Source of the DNA: Viscum album
Taxonomy: Eukaryota; Streptophyta; Magnoliopsida; Santalales; Viscaceae
Direction: 5' to 3'
Assembly: GCA_963277665.1 (NCBI GenBank)
Contig: CAUJRU010000137.1
Coordinates: 1,054,001-1,118,000 of the forward strand
Length of the DNA stretch: 64,000 nt
The notes beneath the pieces were generated by a model. It saw only the letters and a list, made by a program, of their open reading frames with translations. It did no database searches and was not told where the DNA came from. Made by a program: the position numbers and the translations under genes. Shown piece by piece: positions 1 through 14,718 of the stretch (within the stretch, counting starts at the first letter, position 1; the number at the start of each line of letters is the position of its first letter).

Positions 1-3000
1 AAATCAAAATTTCTATATTGACTTTGAAAATATATATTTCGAATTTCTCCATGATTTACCCTTAATTAATGATACTAAGATCAAAGGAAAACATTAGAAA
101 ACCAAAAAACATTATTTAAATTTTTCGAATAAATCATCAATTTGGGTTAAGGATAATTTTTTTATAGTTATCTAGTTTAGTTTCTTTTAGTTGATACATA
201 ACTAAAAGATACCATGAGCTATGTTGATAAATAAAAGTTGTGTTTCTCAAAGAAAAAACACTATATAATGAGTTCATACTATTTAAATTCATAAATAACC
301 ACCTTCAACACTTATAGGTAATCTATTTCCATGTAATAAGATAGTAAATAAGTAGGTATTATTCTAGGAACTATTTCAATGGAATATTTTAAGTATCACC
401 TTAGTGGAAATTTAAAAAAATCTAATGGGAAAAAATATCATTAAAGATCTCTCACCATAGAAAGTTGAGGTTGATTCTTTACATTAATTAATCCAAGTAC
501 AATACTTACCAACTTACAAGATATAGGTAAAATTTCACTTTTTATTTTACATGGATTGTTATCAGGGATATCCCACTTTCCTTTATAAGTGATAAAAATT
601 ATGTTTGTTACTATAAAGATAAATATTTGGATATGATAATTTAATTTAAAATTGATTTTTTTTATAAAATACATTTTAATATTTATATTATAAATTTATT
701 CTTTGGGAAAAATAAGTTACATGTTATTTTTGTGTTTCTAATCACAATAATTTATAATAAACACTCAAAAAATTGGTCATTTGTTTTATCTAAAGGAGTA
801 TATATTCTCATTGAATATATCATAAAATAAATAATCAAACCTAGTTAATATACCAAAAATGAATAGATGAATTAATGTGATTATGTAGTATTAAATAGTA
901 TAGAAATAAATATTATAATAGTACATCACACTATATGAGGTCACATATCAGTCTTAACCTCTTTAAATTCACACTTAGTAATAAATAGATCTGACTGAAT
1001 CTTTAGGGGTGTAGATCTATCATCTTATGAGGCCTCCAAACACTAATAGGAGTACCTAACTTAGTCTTACTTGGCCCATCATCTTGTATCCTTAATCCCA
1101 GTGTAAGGTTAGATGCATTGCTACTACATGTCTATGTGAATCTCTCTTAATAATTTTTATGTGGACCACCTTCCTGCACTAGAATCATGGTCAATGGGGA
1201 TCTATACACTTGGAATTAAAATATCACACTCATCCATACTAAAACCATTCAAATTTATCATTTACCTATAATAAATAAGAAAATGTATCTACCAACTTCC
1301 CTCAGAAGTCCCTCCACTTCATAATTTATCCACTAAAATAATTTGTTCCTCAGATTGATTGAGGAAGATAGTCACTCACAATCGATATAACTTCAATTTC
1401 CAACTTTATCATTACTATCATATTGAACATATTTACACATGTATATAACTTCAGTAAGATAATACTAGACCATATCACTAGTCATAGGCAAACACAAGCC
1501 TCCATGACATGATTTTTTTAATAAATACTCTAGAATATATCATAACCGTTCTATTAACATATATACATACTTCATAATGGATTTATTATATTTATTATAT
1601 TAAATAAATCTATAATATTTTACCTATTTCAAATCACTAAAGAAATATTAATTATCAAGGATCTCTTAGATACCCTTATAGTCATGATATTTATACAGTT
1701 CTTAAATACACTTATAGAAAATATTGTTAAATTTTTATAACCATTCCTTATCTTGATCTGGTTTATCATTACCTAAAAATAAAATTTTATTTTCTTATGG
1801 AACCTAGAGGCCTGATATAATTTTCTGATCCAGTAATGACATAAGATTTTGGATCCCTTAAATTAATATTATCTTTGAAAGATCGTGTCACAAGAAACAC
1901 CAAACTAAAAAACACTCAACTAAATGAACCATGACATGATAAAATTACACATAAAATATGAAATCCATTTTCCTTCCATGGGTTCTTTATAATATTATGA
2001 ATTATTGATTTCAAGTGGAATTTATTTCTATAGATAATGATGGTTGGGGTCCTACATCTCTCTCAAATTAATTTTTTTAATTTTGATATCTCATGAGATA
2101 GTAAGGAATGGATATAATGAGTTTTTTCATAAAGGCACAAGCATAATGAGTTTTGTCACATTTTAATGCATGTATATAATGATTTTGTTCACAAAGGTGT
2201 GGAAATAATGTGTTTTATCTTATGTTTTTCTATGCTTATGACTGTTACACCATTATAATTTACATTTATTTTCAAGTTATGTTACATTTATTGTTTATTT
2301 ATATTTTATAAGATATTATTCACATTTATATTATGCTCCCATGATTCAAGAATACTTTTTTATGCATCCAAGTCAAGTTATTATTTTTATTCATGATATG
2401 TAGAAATTATATGATATTTTATTATGTTATTCTATGACTTATGCCATGGTTTTTTACCTATGATATGTTGAGAATAAATTTATTATATATCCTGATTATA
2501 TCCATATGCTAACCATATTCTCACTTATAATATTTGATTGTTATTTATTTAATTTATCATTAATGAGAATCTAAGATCACCCCTTTCTTATGTTTCCATT
2601 TTCTCATGTTATGAATAAAAGTAATATGTATGATGTTTCAAGAAGATTATATTGTGTGGATAATGTGTGGGAGAAGTTATAAAAATTTTCATGGATTAAA
2701 CAAATGCTTATATAGTGGAAATAAATTCCATTGGTCAAAAAATACATTGGTTTTGTTAGTTTATGTTTTGTTCTAATTCTCTAACAATCTAAACCTAAAA
2801 GATCATGGGAATGTATTTTTATGAAATATTTTGTTTATGTTATGTAATTTTGAGAAGGTCACATTTGTGGGATTTCATACAAACCATTTAGAATGGATTC
2901 TTGCCTAATTTTTCAGATTATCTATATGAAGGTGTTTAGAATTTAAGGTTCCAAATAAGTACTCTCTTCTAGTCTTATTCCATTTCCTTTAACAAATTTA

Positions 3001-6000
3001 CTAGGATACATAGTTTGATAACACTCAAAATATTTTCATTAATAATAAAAAATCACTCAACCATCAATAATGTCATTAATTTCACTATGGATTATGTATT
3101 TTTTATTTCTATACATTTCTTTTGTCTAATCATATTTCCAAATATTTTTTCATAATATTCAAATAAGATTGACAAGGATGATTCCCAAATTTATCATTTA
3201 AAAATGAAAATACAACATGCCATTAAAAATAAATTTTCATGTAATTGAATCCTTTCATTAAGAAGCATTTTAAAATGATGAATTTATCACAATACATATA
3301 ATAATGCACTAAAACATGAAATTTTAACTCTTTCATGGATATCTTTTCACAAACAATGACATCCTATGAGGTTGTAACTAAATATTTATTCTATTCAGAC
3401 ACTCTCGAAACTATTACAACCAATGGTATTTTTTAAATATATATTTTTTCTCTATTAAAAGTTGTTTGAAATTATAGTAAAGTATATGGAAATTTTAGGA
3501 AGAATATATAACTATTAATGAAGTAGGTTGAAACCGTGGAGAAGGAAATTGACTATTCTATAAGGATGATTTTGAAACCATGATTCTAAAAATATACCAC
3601 TCTATAATGTTCATTGGGCTTCCTAAGGGTCAATTGGATTATGTGTAAAGGTTAACATCTACATGGCCCAATCCCACTAGCTATTCCATATTGGTGTTTG
3701 ATGATTTTCAAAAAAACGAGCTAAAGAAACACCTAGCTTAACTATAATTCAAAGAAGGGTAGAGAAGGAAGAATGTCTAGCACACGTCAACACTAGGAAG
3801 TAATCATGACCATAGTGAAGGGTAGTACCATATAAATGACACTGTCTGGGGTGAAATAGTGATCCATCGGGACTAGTAGGGACTTAACATATTTTATAAT
3901 GATTTGATGCCACATCCAGGGTAAGGAAGAATCCCTCATTGAACTAAAGTTCGATGTGGGATTTTATAATTAGAGGCCATGTTGCAACCTAAGTGACCAC
4001 ACCATAGAGTAAAAATAGATATAATTCCATAAATAAATTAATGAAAACCATGAAACAACATGTTACATACAACATTAAGGGTTTGTTTCTATTATCACAA
4101 TGGTTTGGTATTTTTCATAATCAACATGACCTTACAATGTAGAGATGTAGAACCCATCACGAGCATGATGGAAAATTAGTCTTCCATGCCACTAAAAGGG
4201 ATTTCACCATGGAGGATCTAATTTGGGAAGTCCAATAGTTGGGTTCTATATTGATTATATAGTATTTTACACCATGAGGACGTAATATACACCATAACAT
4301 TCAAAAAAATTAAAAAAAGATAAGTAAAAATTGAAATATCAAGAAAAAAAGTGTTTTTTATGTCATGAGGTATGGATTCCAAAAACATTAAACATCTTTG
4401 ATGATATTTCTTTGTATTTCTATTTTGGTGGGTAGTTAAACATCTAAAACAATCAAATTCAAATTGAATGGTTGACATTGGATGGAAGATTATTCTGGAG
4501 AAGGATCTAAAGTATAATAATTAAATCAGTTAAGTGATGTTTGAATTTCAAAAATCAAAATTAAAAATTAAAATATTCTTTCAAATAGATTATGTTATTG
4601 GAAAAGATAAAGTAATAACTAAAAATTGATAGGCGAGATAAATTGATTATTACATATTAGAGGATATATTGTGATGGGAAATATTATTTATCTAATATTG
4701 ATCTATGAAGTGTGATCTGACCAACTTTCATTGAATATTCAAGGTTGGAAGAAATGTTTCCCAGTGAATACCATTGAATATCCATTGTATAATATAAGAT
4801 CATTATGGATAATACCTTTATTGGTATGTGTTAAAATGAATATTTAATTATTGTAATATTGAACCACATGTATACTTAATGTTTTGTATCCCTCTTGAAT
4901 GTTATGGGTAGAAGAGAGGGAGAGGCCATAGACCTTGGTGGATGATAAACATACTTTCATGAGAAACCTATAAGAAATAATTTCTATGGAATTTTAATAT
5001 TTTAAATAGTGGGGCTCAGGTTTTCTCTAAGGAGGAATGTGTTTCCAGTGTGGTTTTACTTTATTTTATGGGTTCAGTGTGTGTGAAGAATGTGATTGAA
5101 TTGGTTTTAAGTTTAATTTTTTAAATTAGTAGGCTAACCATGGATATCCATTACACTTATCTATTAATTCGAAATTTAAATTTTACTCTCTTACCCTATC
5201 TCTAATAATATGGGACATCATTAACCACCCTCACCTAGTGATTTTATCCTAAATAGGGAAGTAAAATAATAACTATATCACTTATCTTACCTAGAATCAT
5301 AGTTTAATATCTCTAATTACTCCTAGATCAACCTAATTCACACCATAAAAGTTAGTAAATATGGTCTTCGTGGACTATGTGTGAAAACTTGATAGTGATT
5401 GGAGAAGAAATTGAGTGATAAGAACAACGAAAAAAATAATTTTCTAAGGAAATAATGAACACCCAGAGAAACTGAGTAGAGGTGATTGATAATAAAATAG
5501 AAAAATTCATCAATAAGAAAATGGGGATATTATAATTGGATTTACCATTGATGGTATATGTTTCCATCACTTCCTAATTTAAAACAAAGAAGTCAGATTG
5601 AAAACAACCACAACATCACTCGTAATAAAATAGTAATAAAACTCCTGTAGTAGTGAAAAATGAACTTATTAAATAGATTCTTGAGATATTCCTACATTTT
5701 TCAGTAGCTTGAATCCACACATGAGTAGAACATACTCCTTATTTTTCCTTGATCAAATTCTATGCCTCCAAAATCTTGATTATTTTTAATTCCTAGACAG
5801 TGCTCCTTTAATGGCTTGAACATAAATTGCTTGAGAGTCCATATTCTTCACCTGAAAGTCTTGAACATTCCCAAATTGACTCCAATCCATGATCATGACC
5901 TTATTATTTAGTTGGATGTGTTCCATGTGTAATATTGGGAGTATCCTTGACTTATTTTGGAAAACCAAGGAAGTGTTCCTTTGATTTGGCTGAAATCTAC

Positions 6001-6187
6001 TATAATTGATAATTTTTGATTATTAGTACCTATTTCATGAAAATGGAAAAGGAAAAAATGTACATTGAGGAAATATGCTACAGGGAGGAAAATTTTATAT
6101 AGGGTTTATGTGGAAGAAACCTTCTCAAGGGTTAATAGAAAAATTCATATGTTACATTGACTATTAGAAAATGTCATACATGAAGAG

Positions 6188-6393
6188 GAAAATATTATAT
6201 GATGTGAAAAATTTCATACGAGCTAGCCATGGATGAAATATAATATGGTGTTTTGATATTTCATGCATGGAGAAAATATTATATTGTCTTATAAAAGTCA
6301 TATATAGACTAGAAATTTTATATGAGCATTCCAAAAAGTCATATGTGGGCTTGAAATATCTTACAAAATGATTGGAAAAGTTATACACATCCC
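6188..6393. repeat. Degenerate minisatellite, about 40-bp units
   Basis: At least five imperfect direct repeats start near 6188, 6235, 6272, 6312 and 6353. Each opens with GAAAWWTTATAT-like sequence and then has an AAAAAGTCATATG-like half, giving units of about 37-47 bp. Weaker related units extend left to about 6089. Unit-to-unit divergence is high, so the array is old. A 99-codon minus-strand open frame over it is a by-product of the repeat. Confidence 0.55.
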
Positions 6394-6717
6394 CTTTTCT
6401 ATTTTCAGCCCGATAACTATGATAAATGGAACATTGTGTAATATTTTTCAATATTGAGATCAAAATTAATTAAACTATGAAAATCAAAAAATAAAACCCT
6501 TTAAATAACAAAATTCTATAATTCCAAAACCAAGGTATGGATTGTAAAATTAAATCTGAAAATGAATATACCACTAAATATAAAATTTAAATCCATTTAT
6601 AAATTTTATTCAAAATTATCAATTGTAGACAAAATGTGATGTCCTCCCAGGATTTATATCACTCATGAGATTGATTATTAATGAAAAATAGTTATTTGTT
6701 TTGGAATTATTAGTTCT

Positions 6718-6722
6718 CATTA
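6718..6722. repeat. Target-site duplication of element D, left
   Basis: CATTA directly precedes the left LTR edge of element D; CATCA follows the right edge at 16555-16559. The one mismatch fits an old insertion. Confidence 0.65.
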
Positions 6723-9700
6723 TGTGACACCCTGACTAAATCATCTAGTCTGACCGGTATTCCAAATGAAATCATGTATGATTCCTCATAATCCAGAGGC
6801 TAGTGACTAGTAGAAAGAGCCTAGAATATTAGTTGCGGGACTATGAACTCATATCAGGGTCTAAAATAGAAGTGGAAACAATGAAAAAATTAGAATCCAA
6901 AATAATCATCTAAGTACGTTGTAAAGAACTAAACAAATTTCTATAAAAAATGATACTTTCAAAGAAACATAAAACTTTTTCTACACTTGGTCAAACACAT
7001 ATATAGATAAAATTAAAACAAAATACATGGAGGATCTCTTGCAACCCTAAACATCATACACCCTATTTCAAAATTCTTGAGCTACCCCATCATGATCTGT
7101 TTCATGTCGTGTGCTCAACCTGAAAACATATATAAGGCCTTCAAAAGCACTAGTATTCCCATATGGAGTGTGAGAAATATTTCTCAATAGGGTCTCATTG
7201 ATCACCCCTAATATACACCATCAAATGTGTGTATATTATTGAGTAAAGGAAAATAAATAATTAAACATTCTCACCAATTCATCATGTGATAACCAATACA
7301 CCATGAAACATGGTGGGTTACACACACATTTGTCAGGTTGTTGGGTGTTAACTATGCCACCCAAACACCAAAACAACCCTACTTCAACACCATTCTATAC
7401 AAAAAGTATCATATGTTATCACATATCAAATTGGGATGCAAGGACAAAATCATTCCCCAACAGATTTATCCATAAGTCCAATACCATTATCCATCAGATT
7501 AGACCACAAGGACAACACAAGTATCAGATCAAGGACCATATCCAAACAAGACCTGGGTAAATACACAAGGTTATCACATCCCTGAATCAGTACTAGGTTT
7601 ATAAATAAGGCTTTAATACCCCTATTTCACTAGTTCAGGCAATAAGGCCATTCAAGCCCTGGGTCTGGCCATAGGGCCATCACATCCTTAGCTCTACCGG
7701 GTTAGGACAAAAGGTTATATTTTACCCTCTATCATGGATTAGACCTGGGATTCACTTGACTCGGCTCATTTTAAGATGTTACATATGGTTCAACTCACTA
7801 GGCTGTTAGTCTATATTCGATGTTATAGCTTTAAGGAACAAACCTCATCCAACTTTAAGGTCCAGTCACACTTCAGCTTTATTGATTAGTCACCTAGCTC
7901 ATCCATCCAACCATGTTATCATGATTTCCATATTTACTTGATGGCACATCTACTAGGAACCTTTAAAATCTTAAGAACCATCTCAATATAGTCAGTTCAA
8001 TCCTCCATATGATCAATGGGTCTATCTCTAACTCATACCATCGACACAACATAACTCTTTCCATAACTTGTATCATCATCTTAGTGTGGATCATGGTCCA
8101 ACTCATGGATATCCACCAATTTTCAGGTCTAATAACCATTTAAAATTCATTCCATAACCCAACACTATCCATCATAATATCTTAGAGACATTAATCTACA
8201 ATTTGGTACCCATGTTCTCCCTCTAAGTAGTCAACCAATATCCCCTAACTGTCCTACTATCATAATAACACTAGAAAAGTTCCCATAAGCTATAAAACAT
8301 CCAAATAAGTTAAAATATATAAAAACACAAGTATAATGTATTAATTAAAGTTTCTCAGGATAACACACAAACCCACATGAAAAAAATACAATATCATACA
8401 AAGGCCATAGGTATGGACTACTTGTTGTGATACCATAGCCTGAAGGCTTTCCTCAAACCCAGCTTAGCTAGTTGTGTCCATGTCCTACTCAAAATTACAT
8501 TATAATCCTAATTATAGTTTATTAACTAATTCCCATGATCCAAGCTAGAGTCTCATCCCACATCTCTCTAAGGAGACCACATAACACTCAACTATATCTC
8601 TATTATGCCTACCTGGAGGCTTTGTGTAAAACACTTAGTCTATTTCCATAACCCATCCTACATTCTGAGGCCTCCCAAGGATTCTCACCATCACAACTAG
8701 CACCATCACCCCATGGATACACAATCATTGGATGAATCTAAATATCCCAAGTGCTTCCAAGAAGCTATCCTAGGTCTAGGCACAACAACACCCCTATTAT
8801 TTGGATTAGGCGTCCCCTAATAATTAGTTTCTATAACTGATACCATGAAGAAATGTACACAGATATGATCACCCATTAATAAACATACATATGGGTTTTG
8901 TATGATAGGTTCCACCTACCTCAAAATGAGGTATCATCCACATCGGGCTCTATTAAGACTCATCCTAGAACAACTATTCCCCATTTGATCCTGTAGCACC
9001 ACTTAATATCCTGTTTTACATCAAAAATAAAAATTAATTAATTATTAACAATTATAATTAATTAATAAACTTAATACAACATAGTATAAAGGATAAAAAA
9101 CAAATCGAGACATTGAAACCTCGACATTCTGTATCCATACAATAACCCTAATAGAAGACACCAAAACAAATTCTAATTTAATTATATTTATTTGAAAATA
9201 TTATAATATAACTTCCAAGTGATTCACCTCAGTCAAATCACTATTAAACCTTGTGTGTTAATATCCATGAGATATCCACTATGATTTCCAAGAAACCCCC
9301 CTTAATTTTTGAATGATCTCACAAAAATACAATGAAATCGTCATTGAATCCCTAATTAAATTTGATCTATGATCCAATTAATGGATGTGTGTGGTCAATA
9401 ATAATGAAAAATGAAGGATCAAACCTAGAATCACCAATGTATCATATGTAGATATATCTTGATTAAATGGGAACTCAAGGAGGAAGGAATAGAGGAGAGT
9501 CCAAATGAATGAACATTTCCTAGTTATCTAACTATGTATAATGCTAAAGTGTTTTTTTACCTAAAATACACACAATAACTTATTTAAAAAACCACCCATT
9601 CAAGCCCACATGATAGCTAATGGGTCTCACCAGCTATCATGTGGACCACCAGCTACCATTACTCACTCACAAGCTAGCTGATGAGCCCATGAAATTCTTG

Positions 9701-10018
9701 GCAGACTAACTATCCTACCAACAAGATGGTGAGCCCAACAATGTACCCATGAAACTATTTAATTTATTGAATACATGATGGTGGTTGACCAGCTAGTTGG
9801 TGGCATCTACAAGCACTATAATACTCCATCCCTTATTTTAATTTCCCTTCAATGCCTAAGGTCTTCCCAAATCTTTAAAATAGATAAAAAATGAGTTTAG
9901 TATTTAAAAACCTTCATTATTCCAAAATAATAATCAGTTCTTAAAATGGATAGTCCACCAAATGGAAAGTAAATATTTCCTTAGGAATTTATAACACATA
10001 ATGATGTGGGTTGTTATA
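6723..10018 (-). repeat. 3' LTR of element D
   Basis: This is the left (3') LTR of the minus-strand element, 3296 bp. Its plus-strand edge begins TGTGACACCC and its other edge ends GGGTTGTTATA, the complement of a mutated TGTAAC-type LTR start. It matches 12651-16554 throughout, for example the palindromic TTAATTAATTATTAAC stretch at about 9050 against 15545. At about 8209-8227 it keeps the unoccupied version of the site where the other LTR has a MITE. No TATA box was recognised. Confidence 0.72.
7430..7730 (-). repeat. Degenerate tandem repeats in D 3' LTR
   Basis: A phrase of the form ggtNNggNcacaaggNNatcacatcc recurs every 30-40 bp, about eight times, with strong drift. The same array is found in the other LTR at about 13387-13655, so it was part of the element before insertion. 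Function is unknown. Confidence 0.5.
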
Positions 10019-12650
10019 AACTCCTCAACATAATTCTCTCATCCCCATGATGATTTGGGAATTATTGAACCACATCTCCTGATATATACTGATCATCAAA
10101 ACACTGAGAATTTTCAACATTACTTTTCTGAATTCAAAACACAATTCCATTAAAAAAATATAGCCACATTGGAATAATATTCACTTGGAGTTTATACACC
10201 CACTCATTGCCAACATGAACACCATGATGGAGTTCACCACTCATGTCTCCCCCAACACACCTCAACATCTTCTACAAGCCCATCCTAAAGCTTGTGGTTC
10301 TCTCCACCATAATGATCCCCACAAAATAGCCAATTCCAAGCTATAATGCTCTCCACAATAGGAAATCCCTACCAAAAACACACCTCCAATGGTCCAATAA
10401 CATTAAAACCACATATGAACAACATTTACTATTCTTTATCTATTCCATATCATCTAAAAATCATACATAAATACCTACAAAACCCGCTCTGGTCAGCCCC
10501 TTCCAAAATATTGAGTTTCATCTTCTCATATGCCGCTAAGAGATCCAATCTTAATGCCTCAATTCACAGTGACATCTAGTGATTACACAACACATATAAA
10601 AAAATTTGAAACCCGAAACATGATGTAAAACCATGTTTGGATCACCAACCACCTGCTTTAGTTTATATTCTCTCACCTTAGGCATGACACACCTCAGATC
10701 TAACTCAACCTCAGATCAAACCAAAACACCTTCAGCCGGATGTTGACACACCAAATCACCTAGAAAATCATCCAGATTTTGATTCTTCTATTTACCGAGG
10801 CACTAAATTACATTGGATATACTATAATCCAACATCATGATATCACCTCAACCATTCATTAACAAGTAATTAATCACATTGATGATCCTTTTAACATGAA
10901 AGGGTTTTTTCCCATGATTGATATTGTGGTCCCCATTATATAAGTATCATCATCATTACTTCTAAAACAAAACATTGTCCTCCTTGTCTTTCACTTCGAC
11001 TAACACTCCCCATAGTTATTGGGCATGGATTTCCTACTCATACTCAACTGTTAACTTCAATATTGTTTTCCATTAGTTATTGTATTACTATAAATTCCAA
11101 TATCAACATTTCCAAAATTTATCCAGAATGTGGGTTACACCTTATAACTATCCAATTGATCTCTCTCTATCAAATGTCTTCCATTACATTTATCTATGTG
11201 TTTCAAGTCCAAATGGGTCCTAACACCATAGATGATTCTATTTTCTTAAGTCATTCTCACCTAACCATGATAACTATGGCAGTCTTTCAAGGTACAACTT
11301 GGATTGGACACGCCACCACACCCAGTCCTCCACTAATTCCAACTTTTAGAAAAATGAATTTATGAATACTCACTAAGAAACTCTAGGATATTATTCCCAT
11401 ACACGTCGGATGAATGCATCAATGAACCCACTTTTAGAGTGACTCTTAAATAATACCATAACTACACTTCCACTTTAGAATCACATGGGTTCATCTATAA
11501 CCCAAAACAATACTTAAAGATCCCTTACAAATAATGATCATCGATTTGAAACACACCCAGGAACCACACGTACCCAATGGTCAACTACCCTAGTGCTCAC
11601 TCCCTTCCATACACAGAGTGAACAGTAAAGAACATTCTCGTAGATCCTCACTCATGATCATACTCGATCTCATATGAACACAAGAACTATATTATCTCAT
11701 TTAACCCAATTTCATACCATTAGTCACACTCTAATGAGTCACTTCTCATTGAACCTAGGGTCACACACGTAACCTAATGACCATTATCATGCACATTTCA
11801 GTTCAATATAACAAAGAGAACCCTATACACTCCTCTTAATAACTAACATCTCCATAATGTTAAGATTCATTATGCACCACCCACTATATGGGTGTTAATT
11901 CAAAACCACCAAGAATATTCACACACTCTATCCCTCTTAGGGCCTACCACCTAGGATCCTAACTCAAAATCTAATAAGCACTGTATCTTAAAAATAATGG
12001 GCCACATATCCCCCAATCCATCCCTCAATTCTTAACCTTGATTCCAAAATTTCCCATGTTCTCCACAACATGATCCCAAGACATATCAATAATTCCTTAT
12101 TCCACAACACACTCAAGATTTCCACATTCTCAGGGAAACCATTCACATCCTTGGACCACTACTTAGGTATCAAATTACCATACCTAACTATTTAGGGTTC
12201 CATTGTTGAGGCATAAAATTCCTCCACCAACCCATTAAGGGTCTCCTCACAACCCTAGATGAAGGAACTATGTTAAAAACTATAGATATTCCTACACCAG
12301 GATCCACATTACTTTCCATTAGAAGAAAATATTTAAAATAGCACATAAGAATATGCATGTCATATGATTTTCACATGACAAGTATGATTCACGAACACTT
12401 TCCTCCTAACAATGGGATAGAGGAAAAACCATAAAAATAAAATCTCTAATAAGAAGATATATTCAATAAACATATCAATTAAAATAGCCCAAAGAAAGAA
12501 TAGAAATCCTATTACTCTTATAAACTAGACTTACCACTAGAAAGGTATTGATGAATCACCAATATGAGGTCTATCATAAGTTAAAAAAAATATTAGCCTA
12601 CTAATCTACTAACTCCCAATATCACAGAATGAAACTTTCTTTGATACAAC
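10019..12650 (-). mobile_element. Internal region of element D, no recognisable gene
   Basis: About 2.63 kb between the two D LTRs. Read on the minus strand it starts with a degenerate primer site at about 12638-12649 and ends with a purine-rich stretch (TGAGGAGTT) against the 3' LTR. Open frames are short (up to 100 codons, plus strand 11063-11365) and show no gag, protease, reverse transcriptase or integrase motif. The 114-bp tRNA-like unit of families A-C was not seen here. Confidence 0.55.
12638..12649 (-). other. Decayed primer binding site of D
   Basis: On the minus strand the sequence next to the 5' LTR is GTTGTATCAAAG. It matches GTTGGTATCAGAG of the other families apart from a lost G and one substitution. 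Its position fixes the orientation of D. Confidence 0.5.
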
Positions 12651-13386
12651 TTCATAATACTCCAACTGAATCATTGGTTTTGGTTAGTTTGCCACATGAC
12701 CTCAATAAATCCTCCCAACATTCCAGAGGCTTCCAAATAGTGGCAAGGTCCTAAAATATAAATGAATAGACTATAAAATATTATTAATGTCTAAAATAGT
12801 AATAGAAATAATGAATAAATGATCATACACAATGACAATATAAGTACACATTAATGCACTAAATATAATGCTATAACAAAATGATGTTATCATAGAAACA
12901 CACAACCAATATCCCACTAGGAGAAACAATATAAAGATAAACAAAAAAAATACAATGAGGATTTTCGATAACCGCAAGCCTCATATAACCTATTTTTAGA
13001 ACACTCAAGCTTCCCCATCCTGATCTACAACATGTCCTATGATCAACCTAAAATACACATAAGGTTTTTATGTGCACCAGAGTGCCTGTGTAGGTTGTAG
13101 GATATAAATCTTAGTTGGGTATCATTAAACATACTTAACATACACCATCATATGTGTGTTTATTCATAAGGAAAATAAAATATATAAATAAAAATGCTCA
13201 TTGATTCATTGTGTGCTAACCGGGCCACCAATATACTTAGTGGGTTGCACACACATTCGTTGTGTCCTCCAGTGCCTACCTGGCCACACCGACACGCAAT
13301 AATACTTGATTTAGTGCTATGTAAAAAATGAAATTCTCATACATCCTCACATATTGAATCAAGATATAATAAACACATCAATTATA

Positions 13387-13655
13387 ATTAGGTCAGGACA
13401 CAAGGCCAACATCATCCTACATCAGATTAGGCCACAAGGACAATGAATTTATAAGATCAAGGCCCATATCTAAATGAGTTCTAGGTTTGGGAACAAGGTC
13501 ATCACACAATTTTATTTTTATTAGGGTAGGAAACAAGGATGTTGAACCCCTATTTTACTGGGTTTGGACACATGGATAATCAATCCTTAGGTTAGGTGAT
13601 AAGGTTATCAAATCTCTAGCTCTACTGGGACTAGCCACAAGGTTGTATCCCATTA
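13387..13655 (-). repeat. Degenerate tandem repeats in D 5' LTR
   Basis: Counterpart of the array at 7430-7730. About eight drifting 30-40-bp units are built around a ggNcacaaggNNat core. Confidence 0.5.
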
Positions 13656-14136
13656 TCTATCTCAGATTAGAATTAATATTCATATGAATTAGATCATATT
13701 GAGATGTCACATATGGATAGTTTTATATGGATATCGATCTATAGTCTATATTAAAAATTTAAGGAAAAAATATCACTTACCTTTAAGGGATAGACATTCT
13801 CCACCATTAAGGAGTTGTCACTCAGATCATCCAACCATCTATAGTCACATGCTTTTCATCTTCATGTGATGGTATGTATACTAGGAACCTATAAAATCTT
13901 AAAAACCATCTAAATGTAGCTAGGTGAATCCCCCATTAGATCAACATGCCCATATCTAACTCATATTATCAATTTAGTATAAATCTCACCTTGGTTAATA
14001 CCAATAAATCAGTTTATACCACATTCCGACTCATTGATCTCCACCTTTATGCATGTTAACCGCCATCAACAAGTCATTCTATATCCGAACACTCACTATC
14101 ATTCAATTTAAAAGATTTTTCTATATTCCACTACCC

Positions 14137-14144
14137 ATTATCTC
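14137..14144. repeat. 8-bp target duplication of MITE, left
   Basis: ATTATCTC before the element pairs with ATTCTCTC at 14719-14726, one mismatch. Eight bases is the duplication length of hAT transposons. Confidence 0.6.
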
Positions 14145-14718
14145 TAGGGGTTTCAAATCCCAACCTAGCCTGATCAACCCAACTTGACCAAACCGGGAGG
14201 GTTGGGTTGGTTCATATTACACATGATCTATAAATGGGCTGGGTTAATTTGAGTTGGGTCAGTATTAGGTTGGATCGAGTAACATGATGACAAAATAATG
14301 ACCCAGACTAACCCAACAAACCCAATTAATCCCTAATTTATTTTCTCTAGATTGAGTTTTCTATGTGATGATATATTTCTTGGGTTTTAATGTTTTTTTT
14401 AATTTTCAATTTAAGTTAATGAGGATTATTGTTTTTTTATTTGATATATTTTAAATTATGTAAATTTTTTATTTTTATTTTAATCAATTTTTTTACCAAT
14501 TGTTTTTATTCTTTCTAGTAATTTTTCTTTACAAAACTCAAAAGACCCAACCCAATTTAGGCTAAACTAAATCAACCTAACTCACCTCTGGTCAGGTTGC
14601 TTTGGGTATTTACAAAAAAAAAATATTTGACCTATGCCAACCCAACCCAACCACTTCTGATTAGGTTGGGAGAAAATGATTCCCATTCCTGACCCGACCT
14701 GACCCATGGAAAGCTCTA
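14145..14718. mobile_element. hAT-type non-autonomous MITE
   Basis: A 574-bp insertion with imperfect terminal inverted repeats: the left end starts TAGGGGTTTC and the right end, complemented, starts TAGAGCTTTC. Subterminal regions are rich in GGGTTGGGTT on one side and CCCAACCCAACC on the other, a pattern common in plant hAT MITEs. It is flanked by an 8-bp near-identical duplication. The partner LTR at about 8209-8227 shows the empty site. There is no coding capacity, so it would have needed a hAT transposase in trans. Confidence 0.72.

Larger units (their letters stand above)
1..6722. other. Unassigned AT-rich intergenic DNA
   Basis: No convincing gene is visible here. Open frames are under 100 codons, scattered and without recognisable motifs. 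A stretch near 2036-2110 weakly resembles the A-family LTR around 22085-22160 (a GGTGGGACCTATATCTC-like word followed by a CATGAGATAG-like word), so part of the region may be an old LTR relic. A decayed minisatellite lies at 6188-6393. The rest gives no assignable structure. Confidence 0.5.

Noticed and set aside
11063..11365. 100-codon plus-strand frame in the D internal region
   Set aside because: Runs opposite to the element, with low-complexity composition and no motif; expected by chance in AT-rich DNA.
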